Origin: Ziziphus jujuba | Lineage: Eukaryota; Streptophyta; Magnoliopsida; Rosales; Rhamnaceae | Assembly: GCF_031755915.1 (NCBI RefSeq) | Contig: NC_083384.1 | Coordinates: 20,280,001-20,344,000 of the forward strand | DNA length: 64,000 bases | Reading direction: 5' to 3' | In this document: positions 12,048 through 22,764 of the stretch, piece by piece | Layout: each line of letters begins with the position of its first letter | Position numbering within the stretch: the stretch's first letter is position 1 | Translations under genes and position numbers: made by a program | The notes under the pieces: generated by a model | Told to the model about the DNA's origin: nothing | Databases searched by the model: none | Seen by the model: the letters and a program-made list of their open reading frames with translations, nothing else

Positions 12048-12332
12048 TGTGACAACCAGGGGTGGGCTAATGTAATGTCACTAGGGTAAGTTTAGATGGG
12101 TATGAGGCACTAGCAGGCTACCTTAATAGCAAAGGTCACCTAATGTCTAGTCCCATATTGCTAAGGTATGGAACAGTGATGTCTTAAAGGTAAAGTAGAA
12201 ACTTTCTTAAGAACAAAAGCCTTTTTAAAGAAGTTGGCTTTAACGTTTGAAAGAACTTTGCAATTAATCGTCTTCTAGTGGGAGCAATCCTAGGATGGAT
12301 GACTCCTTGGAAACCCCATACTCTTTAGCGTA
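12048..12332 (+). mobile_element. Cassandra-like (TRIM) LTR carrying 5S-rRNA-like sequence, tentative
   Basis: About 285 bp starting TGTGACAACCAGG and flanked on both sides by the heptamer GGTGGAT (12041-12047 and 12333-12339). It contains ACTAGTCC-like and AGAAACTTTCTTAAGAACA stretches followed by a clear 5S rRNA-like segment at 12251-12315. Cassandra TRIMs are known for 5S-derived sequence in LTRs of about this size. Against this call, the right edge ends GCGTA rather than CA, the flanking repeat is 7 bp rather than 5, and no PBS or second LTR is visible. It could instead be a fragment of another 5S-bearing repeat. Confidence 0.45.
12251..12315 (+). other. 5S rRNA-like internal-promoter segment
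   Basis: AAGAACTTTGCAATTAATCG aligns with the AGAACTCCGCAGTTAAGCG part of plant 5S rRNA. The following CTAGGATGGATGACTCC-TTGG aligns with the CTAGGATGGGTGACCTCCTGG part. The spacing is conserved. These cover the A-box, intermediate element and C-box of the pol III promoter, all with substitutions. The 5' half of 5S is not evident, so this is a derived copy and not a functional 5S gene. Confidence 0.7.
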
Positions 12333-12339
12333 GGTGGAT

Positions 12340-13239
12340 GAGTTGAGGACAATATCGATCAATTAGACCTTTTATTGGGTCTCATTAACACCTATTTATA
12401 CTAATACAACTTCAAGTTTTTTCCAAATTGTCCAATTATACCAAAGCACAATCGAAATTTATCTGATATTAAACTAATTGACCCAAAAATGGAAAAATTA
12501 TCCAACGACATCCAAAATTTACAAACTTTATATCAATGAAAAGCTTATGGAATGGGTAACAAGAATCAAAGATCACCTTGGTCCAAAATGTCTCTAATCA
12601 CTAGAAAATATGTCAAAATATTTGGCCAAATTTGATATTGATAAAATCTTTGAAATGGCCAAAACTCCAACCAACAAGTGAAGATGTCATTGCAATTTCG
12701 CTGGCTTGATTAATGAGCATTTGGAGGAGTAAGGCCATGAAATTTGGTGGTTTTGGCTACCCGTTCTATGCTCTAGCATGGTGGTTGGAGTGTGTGAGTA
12801 GTGATGGTTGGAAAAGGGCTAAAATTAATCGATTCAGTTTTATGGTGGAAACAAGTTGGTTCATCTCTATTTGGGGTTCCATGGATCTGCAGGGGTTTTG
12901 GGGACCTTTTATGTATATTTTAATTTGTTTAATGATGGTTCTCAAGATATATATGGACATTGTGTCAGTTAAAAGACAAAAACGTAAATTGGTTTGGACA
13001 CAGATAAGTATTAATATTTAAAAACTTCTCAAAACCAAAAATTTTTAATCATAACCCATAATTAAGCATGCTGTGAGTTTGCAAACTTGTGTCGATGGGC
13101 TCTATATTATGGTGTGTTAATCAAATATATTGCTTAATAAAAAGTCAAATTTAGGGCTCACTAACAGTCTAACTAATCAATCTCAATCAAATCAAATAAA
13201 ATTCAATTTCTAATTTCTAATTTGGGATAAATCGTCATA
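12340..13239 (-). repeat. Del-like 3' LTR, truncated
   Basis: The sequence parallels 20680-21633 of the Del 5' LTR: shared TTTTATTGGGT, TTGTCCAATTATA-CCA and AAGCTTATGGAATGGGTAAC, and the end GGGATA...GTCATA. It ends at 13239 directly against a polypurine tract (minus strand) and pol remains, so it is the 3' LTR of the minus-strand Del element. Its distal part is missing: it begins near 12340, next to the 5S-like element. Confidence 0.65.
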
Positions 13240-13256
13240 ACCTACCCCTCCTAAAG
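13240..13256 (-). other. Polypurine tract of the Del element
   Basis: On the minus strand this reads CTTTAGGAGGGGTAGGT, immediately before the LTR. The preceding pol frame ends in the typical Del/Tekay tail (…NFFDEISL-GGVG). Confidence 0.65.
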
Positions 13257-13900
13257 AAATTTCATCGAAGAAATTCATACCTTAGTGTTGGAATAGGTGA
13301 GGATGCTGACTTTACATTTGGTCCTTTAGCTTCTATATAGCCTCCTCTACCTCATGGTTTGTCTATAAGACTTTCATTAAAGGTGTAGTCTTGGTACCTT
13401 TTGCTTAATTTTCCTCACTTCCTAAGACACAATGTCCCTTTCAAAGATGACAACTTTAAAGACATGTTGTCTCCAACATCGAACTTAAGGTCATTTCTTA
13501 AAACATCTACAAAACTATTCTACTTGTTTTAAGCTGCCTTTAGTTTGTCATGAATAATTCTGATTTTATTAACTTTCCACTACACATAATCAGGGCTTCT
13601 AGACTGCTAATCTCCAACCTCACTCCAACATATAGAAGTCCTACACTCCTTCCTATACAAGACCTCATAAGGTGCAATACAGATGCTTGAATGATAACAG
13701 TTGTTGTAAATGAACTTTGCCAAACGTAGGTGGGACTTGAAAGTCCCTTAAAATTGCAGCTCACAAGACCCCAACATATCCTCCAAAGTTTATATAGTCC
13801 ACTTTGACTGTCATTTGTCTGTGGGTGGAAAGCACTACTAAAATGTAGCTTAGGAGCCAAAGTAACTGGCAGATGCCTCCATAATCTCCTTCACATAAGT
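13257..13900 (-). pseudogene. Del/Tekay integrase C-terminus and chromodomain relic
   Basis: Read on the minus strand with frameshifts: YVKEI, then LAPKLHFSSAFHPQTND (integrase core around the second catalytic region; the family has HPQTDGQ), then YNNCYHSSI, IAPYEVLYRK and RTSICWSEVGD. Next come the remains of the GPY/F-type region (KLSSLKGTLCL) and finally TNHEVEEAI, KLKDQM and SQHPHLF, the tail of a chromodomain. Chromodomain integrases of Del/Tekay elements direct insertion to heterochromatin. Most of gag-pol is missing because CRM copy A and deletions occupy 13901-18858. Stops and shifts occur throughout. Confidence 0.7.
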
Positions 13901-14760
13901 AGAAATACATGCTCATTATGGTAAAAATTACACTTTTTAAAGTTAGCAAACAATATTTCCCAAAATTTCAAATTGCCACTAAGTAAAGCTCTCAACAATG
14001 CAGATAAAGTTCTATGCAATAAAGACATCTTTAAATAAGTATCTTTAAAATTCATGGTCAACAATGATTTCTTATTCATAATTACTTTATTAACATCACT
14101 AAAGCTAAGATAAAAATTTATATTCTTCCTTTCTTGTCTTCCTTTTCCTTTCTCACTCAATGCCATCTCACCTTCCTCACTCTCGGCTTTTGCACCAAAT
14201 TTTTCACTCTTGGTTTTATTAAAATTTTTCCACACAACCTGAGTATTAGAAGACTTACCTTGGATAGCAAGCTCACCTTTTCCCTCTTGATTGGATGGTA
14301 GTCCACTTGGAATTTCATTTGGGAAGACATTTCCAAATTCCTTCAAAAGAGAAATCATTGAACTTGGCAATTCAAGTTCTTCAAAGTTAGTTTGATCATT
14401 AAAATAATTTTCTTTATAAATCATGACCAGCAAAGGTTTCTTACACTCAATAACCTTATTAATATCTCCTAAACTCAAATAAAAGTTGCTACTTGACCTT
14501 TCTTTTCTTTCTTTTTCTTTTTCCCCCTTGGATTTGTGCAAACCTTCGGATTTCCCTTCCTTCTCCAAGCTCTCGAGTTTGCCACTTTCTTTCCCCTCTC
14601 TTTCAGTTTTTCCTTGATCTTTCCACTCAATATGAGTCTTACAAACCTTAACTTGATCAGCAACCTCATTCTTACCTTCTTGAAAGGATGGTGAAACCGT
14701 TGGTGTCATACTTGCTTTTTCCTTAAGCTTTTTGGCTTCTCTCCTGTTGCATTTGTAATT
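13891..14760 (-). pseudogene. CRM copy A pol remnant: linker and RT start duplicated, integrase and RT snippets scrambled
   Basis: This open frame overlaps and continues the gag-protease frame after its frameshift (AKKLKEKASMTPT). It has a Lys/Glu-rich linker, the pre-RT motif FYLSLGDINKVI (about 14490-14460) and ELPSSMISLLKEFGNVFP-NEIPSGLP. A second linker and a second pre-RT motif, FYLSFSDVNKVI (about 14115), follow. After NFKDTYL it jumps to an integrase piece (RTLSALLRALLSGNLKFWE) and then to an RT piece (NFKKCNFYHNEHVFL). RT polymerase and RNase H cores are absent. The second half matches copy C closely, including both junctions, whereas the first half matches B-type elements, so A looks recombinant. 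Confidence 0.7.
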
Positions 14761-16519
14761 GGTCTTTGTAAACCTCTTTAGGAGATAATGGTTCCAACTT
14801 GACCTTCTTCCCTTTAAAACTGAAAACAATACTATTTTCTCGACCAAAATGAGTAGCATCTTTATCAAATTGCCATGGCTTACCTAATAGTATATGTCCA
14901 GCAATCATGGGTACAATATCACATAAAACTACATCCTCATATCTACCTATATTAAATTTTACTTTGTCTTGTTTGTTTACTTTCATCTCACCACTATCAT
15001 TAAGCCATTGTAATCTATAAGGTTCTGGATGTTTAATTGTTTTCAAGCCTAATTTATCAACTACAAGATTACTTATCACATTAGTACAACTCCCACTATC
15101 TATAATCATGCTACAAATTTTACCTTGTATTTCGCAGCGAGTGTGGAAGATGTTTTCTCTTTGTATCTGCTCTTCATCTTTGTAGACAGCAAGTACTCTC
15201 CTTGAAACCAAGCTCAACTCGGCATTAGATGTATCTACAGGTCCGGCTTCATCTTCATTGCAATCCTCCTCTTGCTCGGTTTCAGCCCCGCTTTCTTCAT
15301 TTGCGAATTCCAGTTCACCATCACCCTTTAATACCATGATTCTTCTATTTGGGCATTGGCTGGCTATGTGTCCCCTTCCTTGGCACTTAAAACAAATTAT
15401 TTCTCTTGATTTTTGAGGTTTAGGATCAGATTTTATCTCACCTCTAAGTGCTTGGACAGATTCGGTCTTGATCTCCCTTCTTGGCCGGTTGGTAGTTTCT
15501 TCTCCTAATTTTGGCTTCAACTTGTTTTCATAAGTGGAATTGTTTTTCAAGCCACTTGAACTTGTCCTTCCACCGCTAGAAACTCCTCCAAACCGTGTAC
15601 TAACACCCCTCCTCTTGAATTGGTTCTCAAGCTTAATTGCTACATGCAACATCTCCTCCAATTCCAAGTATTGTTGTAATTCAAGTTGGTTGGCAATGTC
15701 TCGGTTTAACCCTCCAAGAAATCTTGCCATTGTTGCCTCCCTATCCTCACTCACATTCAGCCTCATCATTAACATCTCCATCTCTTTGTAATAATCCTCC
15801 ACGGACCTACTTCCTTGAGACAAAGATTGAAGGCTTTGATGCAGCAACCTATGGTAATGGGATGGCACAAACTGCTTCCTCATGGCTCCTTTCATTTGTC
15901 GCCATGTTGTAATTAAATCATCACCAACTTTCCTCCGGGTGCTTTGCTCATTTGTCCACCATTGGAGTGCATAATGGCCAAACTCCATTGCTGCCAACTT
16001 CACCTTCTTACCTTCCGAATAGTTGTGGCAGTCAAAAATCATCTCCATTTTTTCGTCCCACTCCAAATAAGCTTCGGGATCACTTTTACCCATAAAAGGT
16101 GGGATGTTAACCTTGATATTTCCCAAATCATCATCTGTATCTCCCCTCCTATATCTCTCATGGCCAGCTCTATCTTGGACAGCAAAGGTTTCATCCATAC
16201 CTTCCTCAAAGTCGCCATCGAATGGCTCCTCATCAAATTCCTCTCTCGGCCTCTCGCGACCTCCTCGTCCTCGGCCACGTCCTCCATGGAATTCTTGCCT
16301 ATTTCTTGTATTCGACCTTCCTTGTGAGGCTTCTAGTCTTCCCACTCTTTGATTCACATGCTTAACTTGAGCACTAACCTGCAGTATTGATTCCAAAACA
16401 GCTCTCATGTCCACTTGGTCTCCACTCCCGGTAGCTCGGTCATCGCCATGGAATGCTACGGACTCTTCCTCATTGATCCTCAAGGGTGGATCCCCTCTTC
16501 TTATTCTAGAATCTGCCAT
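14723..16519 (-). CDS. Gag-protease polyprotein of CRM copy A (longest intact frame)
   Basis: 598 codons are open from the ATG at 16519 (MADSRIRRGDPPLR). The frame extends six codons upstream, but this ATG is where the other copies start. Order: acidic head and predicted coiled region (residues 30-75), Arg/Gly-rich stretch (85-100), retrotransposon Gag domain (about 138-300, with FMGKSDPEAYLEWD and HYALQWWTNEQ), CCHC zinc knuckle C-x2-C-x4-H-x4-C at 376-389, acidic linker, then aspartic protease with the active site IDSGSCTNV (Asp474-Ser-Gly476) and the flap/ILLG strand near 543. Gag packages RNA and the protease matures the polyprotein. The frame ends at a frameshift: about two bases are lost near 14738-14742 relative to copy D. 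It is the best preserved coding region in the window. Confidence 0.85.
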   Translation of the reverse strand: MADSRIRRGDPPLRINEEESVAFHGDDRATGSGDQVDMRAVLESILQVSAQVKHVNQRVGRLEASQGRSNTRNRQEFHGGRGRGRGGRERPREEFDEEPFDGDFEEGMDETFAVQDRAGHERYRRGDTDDDLGNIKVNIPPFMGKSDPEAYLEWDEKMEMIFDCHNYSEGKKVKLAAMEFGHYALQWWTNEQSTRRKVGDDLITTWRQMKGAMRKQFVPSHYHRLLHQSLQSLSQGSRSVEDYYKEMEMLMMRLNVSEDREATMARFLGGLNRDIANQLELQQYLELEEMLHVAIKLENQFKRRGVSTRFGGVSSGGRTSSSGLKNNSTYENKLKPKLGEETTNRPRREIKTESVQALRGEIKSDPKPQKSREIICFKCQGRGHIASQCPNRRIMVLKGDGELEFANEESGAETEQEEDCNEDEAGPVDTSNAELSLVSRRVLAVYKDEEQIQRENIFHTRCEIQGKICSMIIDSGSCTNVISNLVVDKLGLKTIKHPEPYRLQWLNDSGEMKVNKQDKVKFNIGRYEDVVLCDIVPMIAGHILLGKPWQFDKDATHFGRENSIVFSFKGKKVKLEPLSPKEVYKDQLQMQQERSQKA

Positions 16520-17710
16520 GTTAGTAAAATACTGCAAAAATAAAATAAATCCTCACAATATTCACTCCCTCACGTGTTTCACTCAAACAAGGTCTCGACA
16601 CTCGTGTTTACACACTAGTTTCGGCTTTTACCCTCTTTTAAGCTCACGCACTCTTGCCTTTTTCCACTCAATGTATTATCTCAAAGTTCTAATTAAAACA
16701 CCCAAAAAACAGCATTTAGATCACTAGTATGTTTTAATTAAACTTATCAACAAAACAGTAAGAAAAAATAAACAAATACCGAATGGAATGAAAATACCTA
16801 TTTTCAGTTTTCTAGACAAGAAAACACAAAACAATGGGAAAACGTTGGAATATTTGAAAACTGCACCAGATGGTAGTAGATTATGAGTTCAAGAATAAAA
16901 TTCCAGAAAAAGAAATTCAAATACGAACAAGAATCAAATTGAACAAAAATATAGAATAGTTGTTGGTTGTTGTTCTTTGTAATTCAAGTTTCTGTATCAA
17001 TTCCTTTAACTAATTTTAATCCAAATAATTTAAGCACCCAAAATCCAAATATCCAGCAGCAAAAATAATTCCCCAGCAACTCTAATATTGAATAAATAAT
17101 AATAAAAAATAAAAATAAAAAATAAAAAACCAGCAGCTCCAACAAATTTCCAGCAAACAAATCAAACTCCAACAAACCGAAATATTTTTTTTTCTCTTTT
17201 TTTTTTATCAGGCTTTGCCTCTTCTTTTTTATTTTTTTTATTTTTTTTCTTTTTTTTTCACTCACAGGACATAAACAACTGCAGTAGCAAGAGTAAGTAC
17301 CAAAATTGCAATTCCAAATCCAAAACAAGCACCAAACCCGTGACCTCCAAATAAACAAAATGTGCAGTTTTTTTTTTTTTTTAAATGTTGCCGCAAACTT
17401 CTTTTTTTTTTTTCTTTTTTTTTCTTTTTTTTTTTAATATATGAATGCAAATATTTAAGACTAAAACAGCAAGGAAAAATCAACAAAAACCAAATTAACA
17501 AGAACAATGATAAATGACAACCAACAAACTAGGAAACAAAAATACGAATAAACTAGGAAATCCTAATTCAACTAGGAATGAATTTTTTTTTTTTTTTTAA
17601 GATGCTGAACGTGTATAGGATGGATGCAACCTTAACCTAATGCTAAAATTGTAGAATAGCACAAAAACAAATAAAGCAAATAAAGATAGATCAAACCTGA
17701 ACAAAATTTA
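16520..17710 (-). other. Untranslated leader of CRM copy A
   Basis: The region lies between PBS and gag ATG. It has long homopolymer runs on the plus strand (poly-T at 17188, 17228, 17367, 17401, 17582) and is collinear with the leaders of copies C (36451-37575) and D (60659-61438). Short open frames here are spurious. Confidence 0.7.
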
Positions 17711-17722
17711 GCTCTGATACCA
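17711..17722 (-). other. Primer-binding site, CRM copy A
   Basis: The minus strand reads TGGTATCAGAGC, a perfect match to the 12-base site complementary to the 3' end of initiator tRNA-Met. It lies two bases inside the 5' LTR. Confidence 0.9.
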
Positions 17723-17724
17723 AA

Positions 17725-18858
17725 TGATACGAACCTAGGACGACCTGCTCCTAAACCCGTATTATATTAGCCCGGATCTTAATTAAGTTCAAGTTCTAAT
17801 GGAATGGACCTCAACCCCTAACCAACCTATGGTTAGAAACCTTGGTATAATGTAGACGCCACAATAGGGGATGGAAAACCTATTGATAAGTCAAGCTAAA
17901 ACAACCAATTCTCTAATGGTGTTTTAGGTGTCCTCAAAGAACAAAGAGATAATTAATCTCACAAGTATTTTCTTTATCAAATCAAAGTTATATTCTTATT
18001 GAAAAATAAGCCTTTAAATAGGCTACAAAGCCACGAAATAAAACCCTAAAAACAAAGAAAACTGGCCACCACACATAAAGAAACCTAGTTGGCCGAAACT
18101 ATACTTCCTTTCCTAATCTAAGTTTGATTAATTAATTCCTTTATATTAAATTAGGAATTAATTAATTTACAATGGAAAGAATAAAATAAAAACCTTCCTA
18201 AAGTTATTTGTCCAGAGAATAAATAAATAAAAGCCAAAAAGTAATGGTAGTTTCCTAAAACAAAAAGTAAAAACAAATTAGGAAACTAAAAATGCTAGCC
18301 TTTTGATCAAGTTGACTTTGATCAATCTTTGACCTCTTTGAGCTCCAAATCAGCTTCTAGCTGCTTTTTAGGATGCCAAATAAGCTGAATATGAAGTCCC
18401 ACACGTTGCCCATGCTTGGAAAAATAAGAAAAGGCTAATACAGTAAAATACAGTAAAGCCAGCAAGCAATACAGCAAATTCGGCCAAATTGTTGATGCTG
18501 TCCATACAAGCCCTTTTTGATTGCATATGAGGCTGATTTAACTTGATTCCATGACCTCTTAGGCATATGTATTGAACCCATAAAGCATTGGAACTATTTC
18601 ATACTTTCCAGACTCCAAAAATGTACCAAAACCGTCACCCGGGTCCGTATCGGCTTCCACCACTTGGATGCTTAGAATAGGCTTCGTATCTTCAAGTATG
18701 GACAAGCTCTGTTGAGATTGATTACCCCCTGTATAAATACTCCCAGGTTGTCCTTAAATCTCTTAATTTGAGCTCTTGTGATTGGCCTAGTCTTCATCCG
18801 TGTCGAGTCAGCACCCCAGCAGGTTATCGGTTGAGCGGCCTCGGGCGGAATCACATCA
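17725..18858 (-). repeat. 5' LTR of CRM copy A
   Basis: 1134 bp, from TGATGTGATTCCGCC (18858) to GGTTCGTATCA (17725) on the minus strand, with TG/CA ends. Its length agrees with the LTRs of C (1129 and 1131 bp) and D (1132 bp). The U3 part carries the LTR-borne frame RPITRAQIKRFKDNLG. A TATA-like box lies at 18011-18020. Confidence 0.9.
18011..18020 (-). promoter_or_regulatory. LTR TATA-like box
   Basis: TATTTAAAGG on the minus strand, in the context GTAGCCTATTTAAAGGCTTA. The same element is kept at 40910 (copy C) and 51665 (solo LTR of another subfamily), about 290 bp before the LTR end in each case, which supports a promoter role. Confidence 0.55.
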
Positions 18859-19253
18859 CATCCTCTTAAAAGCCTTTGTATATTAGTAAAAGATGTTACT
18901 TTCACCTTGTATATTAGTAAAAGATGTTACTTTCACAGGTCTGCTTGCTTTTTGCCATCAAATGGAAAGTTAACTCATAGGGCTTTTCTAGTACTTTGCA
19001 GAAGATGTGTGAATTGGTATGCTTTTTCTCTTTCATTAGTATGCAGAGTTGTAAGGCTTCAAGATGCTTTGACATATCGGGTGCAAGATGTGCTTCTACC
19101 CCTTTATTGAATTCTCTGTCATTTTCCATAATATTAAGTTTCGTAAGATTTTGTAAAAATGTTGTTCGAATTCCATCTCCTCCTTTTCTCATCCTTTAGC
19201 TTTTTGTTTGTTTGATAAGCTATTCGATAGTAATGAAATAGGAAAAACCTAAT
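18859..19253 (-). pseudogene. Del element leader / possible gag start relic
   Basis: This lies between CRM copy A and the Del PBS, so it is the first internal part of the Del element. A 92-codon minus frame (19192-18914, MRKGGDGIRTTFLQNL) is open, but I cannot match it to Del gag with confidence. The rest of Del gag, protease and RT is missing. Confidence 0.4.
18876..18936. repeat. 31-bp tandem duplication
   Basis: TTGTATATTAGTAAAAGATG followed by TTACTTTCAC occurs twice (18876-18905 and 18907-18936) separated by one base, with identical sequence. Confidence 0.9.
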
Positions 19254-19265
19254 GCTTTGATACCA
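19254..19265 (-). other. Primer-binding site, Del element
   Basis: The minus strand reads TGGTATCAAAGC, one mismatch from the tRNA-iMet site. It lies three bases from the LTR edge. Confidence 0.75.
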
Positions 19266-19268
19266 AGT

Positions 19269-21633
19269 TAACAGGACCACTCATGGAGCTTTTTCTAGGC
19301 ACCCAAGATAGCTTTGCCTAAGGAAACCCCACTAAACCAGTATTGTAGTTCAGTGGGACCTCCCAATAAATTGGATATAACTCAATAGTGTAAAAGAAAA
19401 AAATAACCATTTTTAATAGAAATTTTGAAATCATAATGTACTTATCAGGGGTTCCAACTCAAGAGAAAGAAAAATAGAAACAAGCATACATATTAGATTA
19501 ACCCACCATAGCATTCTAGAAGACAGTAAATGAGTACAAAGATGAAAAAACAAAATGTATAATAGACTTATAAGAAAGTAGAAAAGAGGCAGTACATTAG
19601 CAGTTGAAAGGTGTTCAATGTAAAGATGCGATAATGATGAAATATATGAAGGTGATTATGATGGATTAGTGCTTAGACATAGTATAGACCAACTGTCAGC
19701 CGAGGCCTAGAGGAAATAGTTTTTAAAAAAATACAAAACTATGATACGAACTTAACGAGTGAACAGTTACAATATTATGAAAATAAATATTATACTTCAA
19801 AATCATTGCTTTCAAGACTTCACTTTCAATCTTTGAAAGTTTTCTTATTTTACCAAAATATTTTCACAAAAACCTTAATAAACCCCAACATAACAATTTC
19901 ATAAATCGTAGGATAAGGAAATTAAAAGAGATAACATCCTCAACCTTATAATAAAATAATACTTTACAAGTTATGAATTATAACTATCGGTAATAAAATA
20001 TATATATATATAGATATATAAATAATTATGTACTGTAATAGTAGAATAACAACAATAACTTTGTGTACTATATCCATTACCATATTTATTGCCTAATCAC
20101 ACTATTACTCCATGATACAGTATAGTACACAACAATCCACAAACCCAATACATTTATACAACTATTTAAATAATACCCATAATCATCAAATTAAAATGTT
20201 CCTACACACACTAACATAAATATATATATACTTGTATGATTGTAAACCAGAATATATCTAAATCAAAACCATTCCTTTTTATATATTATGATATGATACA
20301 TTAAATAATTATTACATAGCATGTGATAGAGCATATCATTCAAATAATTATAGAAATAATAACAATAATAATAATAGAGTAATTTATATACCACATGTAA
20401 TCAAACACATAATTTTCAAAACCATTTCAAAAAAATAACTTTCATTTACAGATTATAGCATAAACCAGCTCTTCCGTGGGATTGCCTTCAATATCTATTT
20501 GGGTGCCTAAAATAAAACAAAATATTCTTTAGGCTCTAGAAATCAGACCAAAATGAATTTAATAACTTTGAAAATTTTAAAATTGGACACTAAACAATTC
20601 TACTATACTATAAGCCTTAAATACCCAAAATCCAAAATTGAGGTTTTTCATCCGGAGACTAATTTATTGAAATTAAATCTTTTTATTGGGTTCCACTATC
20701 ACCTAGTTACATTAATCCAACATCAATTTTTTTTTTCCAACTTGTCCAATTATATCCAATCACAATCCAAATTTATATGGTATTAAACTAGTTGATCCAA
20801 GAACAGAAAAGTTATCAAACAACAAAATTTACAAATTGTATATCAAAAGAAAGCTTATGGAATGGGTAACAAGAATCTAAGCTCACTTTGATCCAAAAAA
20901 CATGCTGGTGGCTAGAAAACATGTTGAAAATTTTGGCTAAACTTGATCTTGATGGATCTCTCAAATAATGGGAAATCTTGCAAAATAAAGGCCTGAGATG
21001 AGTTCAGAGGTAAAAAAAATGGTGGGTAAGGGCTATGGGTTAGCTCAAATGGTCGAAAATCCGATCAACCCGCCAGTGCAACTTCATAGGCTCGATCTGG
21101 GCACGTCCAATAAAGTTAGGTCGTGAATTTGGTGGTTTTGGCTATCGTTCATTGCTCTATCATTTTGACTGGTGTTTGTGAATAGTGGTGATAAAAAAAT
21201 GGTGAAAACCAACCAACCCGATTTGGTGGTGGAAACAGGTTAGTTCAACTTGGTTTCAGGTTCCACTGGTCTGCAAAGGTTTGGGGACTTTTTGAATGTT
21301 TTTTAGCTTGTTTAATGAGGACATGATTCTCAAAGTACATATAGACCTTGGGTCAATTAGAAGATAAAAATATGGACTAGTTTGGATATAAATAAATATT
21401 AATATTTAAAAACTTCCCAAAAATATAACATTTTAATAATAACTCAGAATTAGGGATACTGCTAGTCTACAAACTCGTACCAACGAGCTATACGCTACAG
21501 TGTACATGTCAATCCAAAATTATTGATCAATAAAAAGTCAAAATTAAAGCCTACTAACAATTTAACTAATCAATCCCAAGCAAACCAAATAAAATTTAAA
21601 TTATAATCTCTAATTTTGGGATAGGTTGTCACA
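19269..21633 (-). repeat. Del/Tekay-like 5' LTR
   Basis: 2365 bp. On the minus strand it starts TGTGACAACCTATCCC (21633) and ends GGTCCTGTTA (19269; the expected TGTCA is altered). The block CTAGGCCTCGGCTGACAG at about 19700 recurs in the other Del LTRs, and 20680-21633 is collinear with 12340-13239. The PBS is adjacent. It contains TA and AAT microsatellites near 20000 and 20360. Confidence 0.75.
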
Positions 21634-22764
21634 TGGCCATAGCGACAAAGGCTAGAGCACCAAGCAATAGCCATTAGCAAGGAGACGACCGTGGTAGCAT
21701 GGCATGAGGTGGGCATAGGCGTGTATGTGTTTCTCTAACAGCATATTGGAAAACCTAAAGAAGAATAAATAAAAAACGTCATAAAAATTTAAAAAGAAAA
21801 TTAAGAAAAAAAGGTTAATAATGGTTTTTAGTAATTGTACATTAAATGGCAATGTAAATACATATTCAGCTCGTAGAAAAATATTCAGTCGTTTCATATT
21901 CAAATATATATTCACATATATAATTTTTCTATAATGCAGTTATTCATAAATTTTAATATGTTAATATTCGTTCCATAAAAAAACTATAAATGCTAAAGGT
22001 TGCTACATTACAGGATTTTAGATTTGAATTCAAATATTACAAAAATGTCAAATCTTCTCCATTCATAATGTCTTTTACGACAACTAGCGAAGAAAACATA
22101 CCCATGATTTGTCTGTGTGGATTTTGCAAGAACAAATCAAAAGTAGACAAAATTACTGTAAAATGATAAAAAACAAAAATTTAATGTTTAAGTATTGCAC
22201 TAAATTATTATATACATTTAATCATGTTTATCTCAAAAATTAAACCAAAATGAAAAAAATTAAGATCAAATTTTAGTTTCCTTTAAACCAAACAAGAATA
22301 AAAATTTTCTCTCTCTTTTGTTTCTCTGCTTGTTTTTCTCTCTCTTTAAAAACTAAACATAGCCTAAGAAAAAAAAAATGGAATCTTAGATCACTCAATA
22401 ATTAGCATTTGGAAATTTAATTAACTGGTTTGGCGGGTGCTGGTATTGATAGTGATCAAAGTAATCATAGATAGATATGGATTATATATTATTTTCTTCT
22501 CCATAGCTGATTCATACAATTAAATTAACCTTTTGACAAAAAAGAAAAATAATATCTTACAGACTTTAATTTCTTGGATCTCGATGTAAATTCCATCCGA
22601 CCATAGATACTTATATATATATATATAATGATATATACTTCTCTGACGTTTCACACAAATTTCGTTAAGTTTATGGAATTATAAATTCCTGAACAACCCA
22701 AAAAAGAGGGAAAAGGAGAAAAAATTATTAAAAGGAAAAAGCACCATACAATACACGAAGTAGT
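21634..22764. other. Unassigned low-copy-looking stretch
   Basis: No match to any repeat in the window. It starts with a GC-richer 90 bp (TGGCCATAGCGACAAAGG onward) and then becomes AT-rich. A TA run lies at 22612-22627. The last 140 bp would be the 3' flank of the gene candidate at 22765-23121. Confidence 0.35.

Larger units (their letters stand above)
13901..18858 (-). mobile_element. CRM-type Ty3/gypsy retrotransposon copy A (3' end missing)
   Basis: Order on the minus strand: 5' LTR (18858-17725), PBS (17722-17711), a 1.2-kb A/T-rich leader (17710-16520), gag-protease (16519-14723), then linker, partial RT and the scrambled integrase/RT remnant down to about 13901. There it passes straight into Del integrase sequence, and no 3' LTR is present. 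The Del LTR/PBS at 19254-21633 on one side and Del pol at 13257-13900 on the other show that A sits inside a Del element and that a deletion removed A's 3' end and much of Del. Confidence 0.8.

Noticed and set aside
12713..13021. 102-codon plus-strand frame
   Set aside because: It lies within the truncated Del 3' LTR and is not conserved in the homologous part of the other LTR.
15534..16352. Plus-strand frames antisense to gag of copy A
   Set aside because: Shadow frames of a well-supported minus-strand gag-protease gene.
16984..17507. Minus-strand Phe/Lys-rich frames
   Set aside because: They fall in the untranslated leader of CRM copy A and consist of homopolymer translations; the gag ATG lies downstream.
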